From IMG/VR virus record IMGVR_UViG_3300010354_008387, positions 1 through 26,317 of that record: a stretch of DNA of 26,317 bases; one strand, written 5' to 3'. The position numbers were made by a program, and so were the translations under genes. Origin of the DNA: a virus. Shown here piece after piece: positions 15,023-21,663 of the stretch (positions are counted from its first letter, which is position 1; each line of letters begins with the position of its first letter). Below the pieces are notes generated by a model. It did no database searches. It saw only the letters and a program-made list of their open reading frames with translations, and was not told where the DNA came from.

Positions 15023-15845
15023 ATTTTGCCTTTAATAAAAAATTGCTTATTCCTTGTTCTAAATCATATTCGCAATTGAATCCCAATGATGTAAGTTTGG
15101 AAATATCGCAAACCCAAATTTTAGTTTCAAACGCTTTTTGCATTTCTGCCACTCTAGCCACTGGAGCATCTGTTCTACCGGCCACTTTTGCCCATATTTC
15201 TAGTAATTCAAAATTGCTAGTTTGAGTACCACTGCCAAAATTTACGATATCACCTGCAGGCAGATCCCATTCTTGTAAAACTTGATCAATGCCGCGCACA
15301 AAATCGTTTATGTAAATAAAATCGTGATGGCCTTGGTACAGGGTCATTGATTCATTGTGTCTGAATGCTCTATATAATTTTGGAAACAGTCTGTGTGATC
15401 GTTCGCCAGGCCCATACACACTGTAAGGTCTCACTATCCATATAGGCAAGTTGTGCAGTCTAGCCCAGCCTTGGCACATCAAGGTTGCAGCACCTTTGGT
15501 AGCTTGGTAAAAATCTACAGGTTTGAGCAAGGTATCTTCACTTGTAGCATGATCAGTTGGGCCATATTCGCTGCTGGAACCAATTTGTATCAAACGACAC
15601 CATTGATCGCATTCACGAACATACTGCAAAATAGTTTGCACCATTAAAACATTTGGTTCAAACATGTTTTCGTAATTGTAAATTTCTGCCGCACAATTTA
15701 TAATGGCATCAGGCTTGAATTCGTTCAAGCACTCAGGTAGATGTTGGTCCCTACGAAAGCCAAAAACTTCATGACCGCGACTGGTATAATAGTCAACTAG
15801 ATTTTGGCCAACAAAACCTGTTGCACCTGTGATGAATATTTTCAT
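15003..15845 (-). CDS. NAD-dependent epimerase/dehydratase (extended SDR)
   Basis: The 280-aa protein starts MKIFITGATGFVGQNLV with the GxxGFxG NAD(P)-binding motif (residues 7-13). It shows IGSSSEYG and the catalytic YQATK (Tyr-xxx-Lys) motif around residue 135, followed by IVRPYSVYGPGE, which is typical of GDP-mannose/nucleotide-sugar dehydratases and reductases. It is shorter than RmlB-type enzymes and has SSSEYG rather than STDEVYG. A reductase or epimerase acting after the dehydratase at 12270 would therefore fit. The start overlaps the glycosyltransferase stop by 4 nt (ATGA read on the minus strand), and the 3' end overlaps FkbM by 20 nt. Confidence 0.8.
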   Translation of the reverse strand: MKIFITGATGFVGQNLVDYYTSRGHEVFGFRRDQHLPECLNEFKPDAIINCAAEIYNYENMFEPNVLMVQTILQYVRECDQWCRLIQIGSSSEYGPTDHATSEDTLLKPVDFYQATKGAATLMCQGWARLHNLPIWIVRPYSVYGPGERSHRLFPKLYRAFRHNESMTLYQGHHDFIYINDFVRGIDQVLQEWDLPAGDIVNFGSGTQTSNFELLEIWAKVAGRTDAPVARVAEMQKAFETKIWVCDISKLTSLGFNCEYDLEQGISNFLLKAKYDRTHN

Positions 15846-16483
15846 TTGATCAAGTTTGAAAGATGATAGTTAGCTCTGTTGATTCTAGTCGGTTTATAAG
15901 TACCAGGCCAATGTACAATCCAGTCGCCGGGTTCCCATGCTCCGCTGTTACCTAAGATATCAAATCTAGCATCACAGTAGTCATAAATTTCTGGTTCATA
16001 ACTGTTCATGTATTTTTGCGGAACAATTTTAACAATGTCCTGATACTGATCGATTGTGTCAATGATCACCTGTTGTTCAGCCCAAGGCACATCCTTGTAT
16101 GCCTCTTCGCTGTCTACAATCATTTGTAAGTATGCACGACCTTGTTCACTATTACGAGCTAAAAAATTGCCTGAATTGATATTGAGTCTATCTACCGGAA
16201 CAATAAAATGATAGTCATTGTCGATCTTGTCTTCAATCTTGATGTCAAGATTGGTAATCATGGCATCGCACTCGGAAAATAACAACCAGTCAATATCAGG
16301 ATTGCATTTAAAAATTTCTAATGTATAATGTATTTTGTTGAATCCTGTGATAGGGCTGTATTTGAGTTCGTCTAGAACAAAAAAACGGTATCCGTGTAGG
16401 TCGCAGTATTCTTGTTTTGGTTGGTCAGTTAGTTGAGCCAAATCTTTATAATTGGCATCATGTAGGCTAGCAACGGCGTGCAT
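15842..16483 (-). CDS. Glycosyltransferase (GT34-like, galactosyltransferase GMA12/MNN10 type)
   Basis: The 213-aa product resembles GT34-type enzymes: YCDLHGYRFFVLDE near the N-terminus (about 27-40), a substrate/metal strand WLLFSECDAMITN (about 85-97) in place of the classical DxD, NINSGNFLARNS (about 122-133), and a C-terminal HWPGTYKPTR. No membrane anchor is seen. It is the first gene of the minus-strand sugar operon. A good ribosome-binding site (AAGGAAC in reverse) and an AATAAATA late-type promoter about 29 bp upstream precede it. It would transfer the sugar made by the operon, but the acceptor (virion protein, tail fibre or host surface) is unknown. Confidence 0.75.
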   Translation of the reverse strand: MHAVASLHDANYKDLAQLTDQPKQEYCDLHGYRFFVLDELKYSPITGFNKIHYTLEIFKCNPDIDWLLFSECDAMITNLDIKIEDKIDNDYHFIVPVDRLNINSGNFLARNSEQGRAYLQMIVDSEEAYKDVPWAEQQVIIDTIDQYQDIVKIVPQKYMNSYEPEIYDYCDARFDILGNSGAWEPGDWIVHWPGTYKPTRINRANYHLSNLIK

Positions 16484-16511
16484 ATAGTTCCTTGAAAATC
16501 ATTGAGTAAGG

Positions 16512-16519
16512 TATTTATT
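16512..16519 (-). promoter_or_regulatory. T4-type late promoter motif for the minus-strand sugar operon
   Basis: AATAAATA in reverse orientation, 28 bp upstream of the first gene of the six-gene operon and followed by its AAGGAAC ribosome-binding site. Within the operon all junctions overlap, so this is the only evident promoter for it. Confidence 0.6.
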
Positions 16520-16534
16520 ATACTAAGTATTGAC

Positions 16535-17365
16535 ATGAAAATCTACGACTGTTTTACATTTTTTAATGAATTAGAACTACTTGAACTTCGATTTGCAGAA
16601 CTTTATGATCATGTAGATCATTTTGTCATAGTTGAGGCTAATCGAACATTTCAAAATAACCCAAAACCTTTCTATTTTATGGAAAACTTAAAAAGGTTTG
16701 AACCATATTTAGATAAAGTTATACATTACACAGTGGCAGACATGCCCGAAGATACCGATGCTTGGGGACGAGAAAGATATCAACGTGATGCGATAGTTCG
16801 TGCTGTGGTTGATGCCGAGCCAAATGATATTATTATAATCGGTGATGCAGATGAAATACCCAGACCGGAAACTGTTGAATATTTAAGGCAGAGTGATAGT
16901 GGTATCTGGGGATTCCGTATGCCCTTGTTCAATTTCCGGTATAATTATATGCTGATCAATCAAGACTGTTATTCAGTATGGAGTGGTGCTGTAAGGAAAA
17001 AACTCTTAGTCAGTGCAGAAGATTTTAGACGTATGCGGCATGTGTTGTCTGGTTTAGAATACAGTTACAAAGATAGTGTGATTGAAATTGTCGAACATGC
17101 TGGCTGGCATTTCACTTATCTTGGAAACGAAGAATTTGCTCGTACCAAGATCGAAAGTTTTGCACACGCCGAAACTAATAGACCAGATATAATTGAACAA
17201 CTAGATATACAATCTAGTATAATACGTGGTGCTGGCATAATTCAAACTGATTCAAGATACAAGTTTAGTCCTGTTGCAGTTGATACATATCTACCGTTGT
17301 CTATCAAAGATACCAATATTATTCATGGAATTTTTCCTTCAGCTAAAGAATTCTTGCCAAAATAG
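16535..17365 (+). CDS. Glycosyltransferase family 17
   Basis: The N-terminus MKIYDCFTFFNELELLELRF and the following VDHFVIVEANRTFQNNPKP match GT17 (beta-1,4-N-acetylglucosaminyltransferase-like), a family often carried by marine phages and bacteria. The acidic IIGDADEIPRPETVEYLR (about 103-120) is the expected metal/nucleotide-sugar site, and HAGWHFTYLG (about 188-197) is another family landmark. Length 276 aa is typical. I chose ATG 16535 over the upstream TTG 16502, because the added 11 residues are not family-like and would span the divergent promoter region. It is transcribed away from the minus-strand sugar operon. No terminator follows; the next feature is a Pho box. Confidence 0.88.
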   Translation: MKIYDCFTFFNELELLELRFAELYDHVDHFVIVEANRTFQNNPKPFYFMENLKRFEPYLDKVIHYTVADMPEDTDAWGRERYQRDAIVRAVVDAEPNDIIIIGDADEIPRPETVEYLRQSDSGIWGFRMPLFNFRYNYMLINQDCYSVWSGAVRKKLLVSAEDFRRMRHVLSGLEYSYKDSVIEIVEHAGWHFTYLGNEEFARTKIESFAHAETNRPDIIEQLDIQSSIIRGAGIIQTDSRYKFSPVAVDTYLPLSIKDTNIIHGIFPSAKEFLPK

Positions 17366-17370
17366 CGGTT

Positions 17371-17405
17371 TTGTAACACGCTTGTAATCTTTGTATGTTT
17401 AAATA
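17371..17405 (+). promoter_or_regulatory. Pho box and -10 for pstS (PhoB-type)
   Basis: TTGTAAC (17371-17377), four bases, TTGTAAT (17382-17388): 7-bp direct repeats with an 11-bp period, as in PhoB sites (consensus CTGTCAT-N4-CTGTCAT). A TAAATA -10-like element (17400-17405) follows 11 bp after the second repeat. The promoter at 19919 has the same geometry, which strengthens both. Confidence 0.78.
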
Positions 17406-17440
17406 TTATTGTGCGATGCACATAATATGGAGATTATACA

Positions 17441-18466
17441 ATGAAAAAACTATTAGCAGTTGTGTTTGCTGCCATGGCCTTTAGTACCAATGCAGCGGAA
17501 CTCACTGGAGCAGGAGCAACGTTTCCTTTCCCTATCTATGCCAAATGGGCAGAAGCTTACAAAGCTGCAACCGGCATTGGTTTGAATTATCAATCAATTG
17601 GATCTGGTGGTGGTATCAAACAGATAAAGGCAAAAACAGTAGACTTTGGTGCAAGTGACATGCCACTTAAACAAGAAGAACTTGACAAGGAAGGACTAAT
17701 TCAATTTCCGGCAGTGATCGGTGGTGTAGTGCCAGTATTTAATTTAGATGGTGTTGCACCAGGCCAATTAAAGTTGACACCAGAAATTATTGCAAATATT
17801 CATCTTGGTCGTATTACCAAGTGGAACGATAGAGCAATTGTAGAATTAAATGCTGGTGTGAATTTACCAGCACTCAATATTACAGTTGTACATCGTGCCG
17901 ATGGTTCGGGTACCACTTTTGTATGGACAAACTTTTTAGGTAAAGCCAATGCCGATTTTCAAAAGATTGTAGGTGAAGGCACAGCAGTAAAATGGCCAGT
18001 GGGTGTAGGCGGTAAAGGCAATGAAGGTGTGGCGGTACAAGTGCAGCGTATCAAAGGTGCCTTTGGTTATGTAGAATATGCATACGCAAAAAGAAATAAA
18101 ATCGCACATGCTCAATTACGAAATCGCGACGGTAATTTTGTACAGCCCAGCGATGACACATTCAAGGCCGCAGCAGCCAATGCAGATTGGGCCAATGCAC
18201 CAGGTATGTACTTGTTGCTGACTTGGCAAACTGGTAAAGATGCATGGCCAGCTACAGGTGCTAGTTTTATTTTAATGCACAAGCAGCAAGCCGACAGTCT
18301 GACTGGTAGGGCAGTTTTAAAATTCTTTGATTGGAGTTGGAAAAATGGTGCCAAGATGAGTGAAGAGCTGGAATACGTTCACTTACCACCAGCTGTAATT
18401 AAATTAAATCAAGACTCTTGGCGCAAAGAAATACGCGGCCCAGACGGTACTTCAATTTGGAAATAA
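17441..18466 (+). CDS. pstS: Periplasmic phosphate-binding protein PstS
   Basis: PstS captures inorganic phosphate in the periplasm for the PstCAB transporter of the host. The 341-aa product has a Sec signal peptide (MKKLLAVVFAAMAFSTNAA, cleavage about after residue 19). It also has the family landmarks GAGATFPFPIYAKW, SIGSGGGIKQI, VDFGASDMPL and RADGSGTTFVWTNFL, which contain the phosphate ligands. Wording such as GGKGNEGVAVQVQRIKGAFGYVEYAYAK is close to beta/gammaproteobacterial PstS. GGAG lies before ATG 17441, and a Pho box lies upstream, so PhoB-controlled expression during host P-starvation is expected. The porin gene follows after 9 bp in one operon. No pstCAB genes are present, so the phage protein must work with the host transporter. 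Confidence 0.96.
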   Translation: MKKLLAVVFAAMAFSTNAAELTGAGATFPFPIYAKWAEAYKAATGIGLNYQSIGSGGGIKQIKAKTVDFGASDMPLKQEELDKEGLIQFPAVIGGVVPVFNLDGVAPGQLKLTPEIIANIHLGRITKWNDRAIVELNAGVNLPALNITVVHRADGSGTTFVWTNFLGKANADFQKIVGEGTAVKWPVGVGGKGNEGVAVQVQRIKGAFGYVEYAYAKRNKIAHAQLRNRDGNFVQPSDDTFKAAAANADWANAPGMYLLLTWQTGKDAWPATGASFILMHKQQADSLTGRAVLKFFDWSWKNGAKMSEELEYVHLPPAVIKLNQDSWRKEIRGPDGTSIWK

Positions 18467-18475
18467 GGATTAGCA

Positions 18476-19882
18476 ATGAAAACATTTACAAAAATTGCAT
18501 TGGCCATTACGTTAGCTTTTAGTTTACCTGCATATGCAGACGAATATATTGATACGTTAAATATTCTACGTGATAAAGGTATTTTGACTCAACAAGAATA
18601 TGACAAAAAAATACAAGACTACGAAGAAAAAGCAGAAAATCGAAAGTTTGCCGAATCAAGAATTGATAAAGACGTCAGTGATAACAACAAGTATCGCATT
18701 GCGAGAGTCAATGACGGATCAGTCACAGAAAATGGAATCGGACTCAAAAGTAAAGATGGAAACAATACCATACAACTTACAGGTCGACTTCATATGGACT
18801 ATCGTCAGTACTCCCCGGATTACGGTACAGGTCAAACCACAGATTCGTATCAGAACCTAGCCGAAGCACGCCGTGCCAGATTTGGTGTACGTGGACAGTT
18901 TGCCAAAGACTTCAAGTATCAGCTGTTAGCCAACTTTGGTGCCAGTGACGGATTTAGTAGCACTTCAAGTACTGCCGACGAAATGTGGGTAAACTGGGCT
19001 GCTAATCCTGAAATGCAATTTCAATTTGGCCTGTTCAAAATGCCATTCAGTTTAGAACAAATGACCAGTTCAAACAATTTAGATTTCATGGAACGTAGTT
19101 TAATTGGTCAAAATGATACTGAATTTATTCCTGCAAAGGAAACTGGCTTTATGCTACACGGTGTGCCCAAACCTGGATTGACCTACGCATTAGCCCTGAG
19201 CAGAGGCAAATCAAATAAAGATGCTATCAATGATGGCTTTGATTATATTGGACGCATAACAACCAACATTGCTGAACTAACCGGAAGCAAAGCTTACACT
19301 GCTCACATAGGTGCAGCATACAGTGTAGGTGATATCAAAAGCGGAGTGATCCCTGCCAGTGGTAGAACCGAGGCTAGAACTCAGTCCGGATGGTTTACCG
19401 GATCTGCACTAAGTGGAATAACATCAAGAACACGTCAAGGACTAGAAGCTGCATTTGCTTACAATGCATTAAAAGTGCAGGCAGAACAGTTCAATTTTGT
19501 TTATGATCCTACCACAGGTTCAAATCAAGAAATTCGAGGTCATTATGTGCAAGCTGTATACAATCTAACCGGTGAAAGTCATGCTTACAAAGATGGCACA
19601 TTTGGTTGGATTAAGCCAGCCAACAGTGTAGACAAAGGTGGTCGTGGTGCCTGGCAAGTGGGTGTGCGTATGAGTGAGTTTGATGCTAGTGATATCACTG
19701 TGGCCACAGGCAAAGCCAATCGTGCCACTGCAATGACCTACGGCATCACTTGGTTTGCAACAGACAATCTACGCTTCATGCTCAACTACAGCGATACCAA
19801 GTTTGACAGCCTGGTAGGCAGCTCTGGCAGTAGAGTAAATGGTGAAAAAGCAGTGATGTTCAGAAGTCAATTAAGCTTCTAA
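18476..19882 (+). CDS. Phosphate-selective porin (OprP/OprO-like)
   Basis: The 468-aa product has a signal peptide ending AYA (cleavage about after residue 21). Next come a helical, coiled-coil-like start (YIDTLNILRDKGILTQQEYDKK), a long beta-rich region and a C-terminal phenylalanine (FRSQLSF), which is the outer-membrane-protein sorting signal. The segments IQLTGRLHMDYRQYSPD, RRARFGVRGQF, FGLFKMPFSLEQMTSSNNLDFMERS and VQAVYNLTGE are typical of the phosphate-selective porin O/P family. It would form a 16-strand channel letting phosphate into the periplasm, where PstS picks it up. It shares the Pho-box promoter with pstS (9-bp gap, AAGGA before the ATG) and ends with a strong terminator. An outer-membrane porin is a rare phage cargo. 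Confidence 0.9.
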   Translation: MKTFTKIALAITLAFSLPAYADEYIDTLNILRDKGILTQQEYDKKIQDYEEKAENRKFAESRIDKDVSDNNKYRIARVNDGSVTENGIGLKSKDGNNTIQLTGRLHMDYRQYSPDYGTGQTTDSYQNLAEARRARFGVRGQFAKDFKYQLLANFGASDGFSSTSSTADEMWVNWAANPEMQFQFGLFKMPFSLEQMTSSNNLDFMERSLIGQNDTEFIPAKETGFMLHGVPKPGLTYALALSRGKSNKDAINDGFDYIGRITTNIAELTGSKAYTAHIGAAYSVGDIKSGVIPASGRTEARTQSGWFTGSALSGITSRTRQGLEAAFAYNALKVQAEQFNFVYDPTTGSNQEIRGHYVQAVYNLTGESHAYKDGTFGWIKPANSVDKGGRGAWQVGVRMSEFDASDITVATGKANRATAMTYGITWFATDNLRFMLNYSDTKFDSLVGSSGSRVNGEKAVMFRSQLSF

Positions 19883-19890
19883 AAAAATAC

Positions 19891-19912
19891 AAGCCCCGAA
19901 AGGGGCTTTTTT
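19891..19912 (+). terminator. Rho-independent terminator after the porin gene
   Basis: AAGCCCC / GAAA tetraloop / GGGGCTT followed by a run of six T, 8 bp past the porin stop. It closes the pstS-porin operon. The next Pho box begins only 7 bp further on. Confidence 0.93.
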
Positions 19913-19918
19913 GTGGCC

Positions 19919-19953
19919 GTGTAATGGATTTGTAATCTTGCTGACATTAAATA
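19919..19953 (+). promoter_or_regulatory. Pho box (three repeats) and -10 for the PlcP-like gene
   Basis: GTGTAAT (19919-19925), TTGTAAT (19930-19936) and CTGACAT (19941-19947) repeat every 11 bp; the last is one base off the E. coli half-site CTGTCAT. TAAATA (19948-19953) follows 11 bp after the second repeat, exactly as upstream of pstS. The ATG at 19959 is then 5 bp from the -10, which would give a leaderless or very short-leader transcript. Confidence 0.78.
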
Positions 19954-19958
19954 ATTGT

Positions 19959-20747
19959 ATGACAAGAACATACCGTAGCATTTTTATCAGCGATGTTCAC
20001 CTAGGCACTAAAGATTGTAAAGCAGAAGCACTCAATAATTTTTTGAAACACAACACCTGTGAAACTCTTTATCTAGTAGGTGATATTATTGACGCTTGGA
20101 AGATTAAACAAAACAAGTGGCGCTGGAAGCAGAGTCACACCAATGTGGTGCGTAGAATCATGGGTCATGCCAAAAGAAAAACTAGAGTGATTTATGTGTT
20201 AGGCAATCATGATGAATTTTTAAGACCATATTTGCAGTACAATTTGAATTTTGGTATGATAGAGTTGCACAATCATTTTGAACATATTGGAGCAGATGGA
20301 CGCAGGTATCTTGTAGTACACGGAGACATGTTTGACGGTATTACTAGACTGGCACCCTGGTTAAACTTTTTGGGAGACAAGGCATACGATGCTATATTAT
20401 CAATCAATAGTAAGTTCAATTGGATCTTACATAGAGTGGGTATTGGCTATTTTAGTCTTAGTCGTTTCCTTAAGCACAAAGTGAAACGAGCAGTTGACTT
20501 TATTTTTCAATTTGAAAATAATCTCGCTGCCTATTGTAAAAAACGTGGCTTCGATGGTGTGATCTGCGGACACATCCATCACGCAGAAATCAAAGAGATT
20601 GATGGTATCATTTACATGAATGATGGTGATTGGGTGGAATCTCTTACAGCCCTGGTAGAACATTATGATGGCAAGTGGGAAATAGTGACATGGACACAGG
20701 ACAAAGATAATGTGGTTGATGATATTGATAGCTGTACACATCAATGA
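19959..20747 (+). CDS. PlcP-like metallophosphoesterase (candidate phospholipase C, lipid remodelling)
   Basis: The 262-aa calcineurin-like phosphoesterase has all metal-site motifs: SDVHLG (11-16), GDIIDAW (41-47), GNHDE (82-86), HGD (121-123) and GHIHH (204-208). It is usually annotated as UDP-2,3-diacylglucosamine pyrophosphatase (LpxH-like). However, the phrases LVGDIID, YVLGNHDEFLRP, VVHGDMFD, DGVICGHIHHAEI and GDWVES resemble PlcP, the phospholipase C that P-starved alphaproteobacteria and marine bacteria use to strip head groups from phospholipids. A Pho box directly upstream favours PlcP over LpxH, since lipid A synthesis is not P-induced. I chose ATG 19959; an in-frame TTG at 19911 would run through the Pho box and terminator. 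A small ORF and a glycosyltransferase follow in overlap. Confidence 0.85.
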   Translation: MTRTYRSIFISDVHLGTKDCKAEALNNFLKHNTCETLYLVGDIIDAWKIKQNKWRWKQSHTNVVRRIMGHAKRKTRVIYVLGNHDEFLRPYLQYNLNFGMIELHNHFEHIGADGRRYLVVHGDMFDGITRLAPWLNFLGDKAYDAILSINSKFNWILHRVGIGYFSLSRFLKHKVKRAVDFIFQFENNLAAYCKKRGFDGVICGHIHHAEIKEIDGIIYMNDGDWVESLTALVEHYDGKWEIVTWTQDKDNVVDDIDSCTHQ

Positions 20748-20883
20748 CACTCGAGACGTTCCAGGAAAAATAATCTTGGAGTTTACAGACCAAGCCACGT
20801 GTGAACAAAGTCTTTCCACATTGTCATATTGGCTGAAATTTAAAGACTTTCGCGTTGAAGGCAAGTGTGTTAAAAAAACATGA
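20710..20883 (+). CDS. Small hypothetical protein (57 aa) between PlcP-like and GT2 genes
   Basis: This short ORF starts MWLMILIAVHINDTRDVPGK and continues with ILEFTDQATCEQSLSTLSYW and a basic C-terminus. It overlaps the end of the PlcP-like gene by 38 nt and ends in an ATGA overlap with the glycosyltransferase start, so translation passes directly from one to the other. AGGA lies 8 bp before ATG 20710. The first nine residues are hydrophobic but too few for a membrane helix. Predicted fold: strand, strand, helix, strand. No family is recognised. Its tight placement suggests a partner or regulator of the lipid module, or a bridge that keeps the operon translated. Confidence 0.62.
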   Translation: MWLMILIAVHINDTRDVPGKIILEFTDQATCEQSLSTLSYWLKFKDFRVEGKCVKKT

Positions 20884-21593
20884 AAAAATTAAGTGAAAAA
20901 ATAACTATTGTGATTCCTTGTAAAAACGAGGAAAATTATATCGTACGACTGCTAGATAGTCTACGTAGACAAAGAATTGGTGATACAAGAATTATTATTG
21001 CTGATTGCAGCACAGACAATACTAGGCAGGTGATAAAGCAAAATCAAGCTTTTTTAAATGTGGAAATCATTGATGGTGGTCCGGTGGCAGCGGCCAGAAA
21101 TCGTGCAGCTCAAATGGTAGCGACTCCTTATATTTTGTTCATTGATGCCGATGTGATACTGTTTGATGATTACACTATTCGCGACGCTGTGGATGAATTA
21201 GAATTTTATAATCTTGATTTGGTTACAGCCAACATCAGATGCTACGACAACAATAAAAAAACTGCCACGGGCTTTGCAATTTTCAACCTAGTAAACAACA
21301 TCCTTAAGCATTTTTCTCCATTTGCTGTAGGTGCTTTCATGTTGACTCGTGCGGACAAGTTTAGAGAGTTTGGGTGTTTCAATGAAAAATACAGCACATC
21401 CGAAGACTATTTTTTGAGTAGAATGTACAGCCCCAAGAAGTTTAAAATAATTGATCATTATTTTGGCCAAGACTCGCGAAGATTCGTTAAAATGGGTTAT
21501 TTTGGTATGGCAGCATATCTGATTAAAAATTTCATCAATCGCAACAACAAGGCCTACTGGGACAGATTAGATCACAACAAATACTGGAGTTAA
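20880..21593 (+). CDS. Glycosyltransferase family 2, candidate lipid glycosyltransferase
   Basis: The 237-aa product is a GT-A-fold family 2 enzyme: IPCKNEE (12-18), a GGPVAAARNRAA segment (66-77), the metal-binding DAD (89-91), and SEDYFLSR (174-181) carrying the catalytic-base region. A hydrophobic stretch around residues 131-156 (FNLVNNILKHFSPFAVGAFML) could sit on the membrane surface. It is linked through overlaps to the PlcP-like gene behind a Pho box. In P-starved bacteria PlcP makes diacylglycerol, which a glycosyltransferase converts to glycolipid; this gene could be that partner. The pairing is inferred from context: known bacterial partners are not all GT2, and a glycan role remains possible. 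Confidence 0.82.
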   Translation: MKKLSEKITIVIPCKNEENYIVRLLDSLRRQRIGDTRIIIADCSTDNTRQVIKQNQAFLNVEIIDGGPVAAARNRAAQMVATPYILFIDADVILFDDYTIRDAVDELEFYNLDLVTANIRCYDNNKKTATGFAIFNLVNNILKHFSPFAVGAFMLTRADKFREFGCFNEKYSTSEDYFLSRMYSPKKFKIIDHYFGQDSRRFVKMGYFGMAAYLIKNFINRNNKAYWDRLDHNKYWS

Positions 21594-21597
21594 ATCG

Positions 21598-21635
21598 GGC
21601 ACAACGATAGAGTGCTGCCGGAACTCGTAACCGGC
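21598..21635 (+). other. Two tandem hairpins just before the terminator
   Basis: GCAC/GTGC with a 9-nt loop (21599-21615, plus one G-T pair), one unpaired T, then GCCGG/CCGGC with a 9-nt loop (21617-21635), followed one base later by the terminator hairpin. The block starts 5 bases after the glycosyltransferase stop. It could be a structured 3' end, a small RNA, or a decayed tRNA: spacing resembles D- and anticodon-arms, but there is no T-arm. Confidence 0.55.
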
Positions 21636-21636
21636 A

Positions 21637-21658
21637 AAGACCCTAGCGGGTCTTTTTT
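21637..21658 (+). terminator. Rho-independent terminator after the PlcP-GT2 operon
   Basis: AAGACCC / TAGC loop / GGGTCTT followed by a T run (to 21658), 43 bases after the glycosyltransferase stop. It ends the second Pho-controlled unit; a late-type promoter starts 6 bp further. Confidence 0.92.
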
Positions 21659-21663
21659 ATTCT

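Noticed and set aside
19911-19958. N-terminal extension of the phosphoesterase from TTG 19911
   Set aside because: It would code through the Pho box and the terminator T-tract, and family members start just before the ISDVHLG motif, matching ATG 19959.
19959-20747. LpxH (lipid A synthesis) as the primary call
   Set aside because: The fold is shared, but the Pho box, the coupled GT2 and PlcP-like wording favour phospholipid hydrolysis. It is kept as the alternative, since sequence alone does not settle it.
20427-20864. 145-aa minus-strand open frame opposite the phosphoesterase
   Set aside because: It is antisense to a gene with complete catalytic motifs, lacks a ribosome-binding site or promoter and has a composition typical of a shadow frame.
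21594-21660. tRNA gene
   Set aside because: Two arms have roughly tRNA-like spacing and a CTCGTAA stretch looks like an anticodon loop, but the loop is 9 nt, there is no T-arm with TTCRA, no acceptor stem pairing and no CCA context; the third stem is a terminator.
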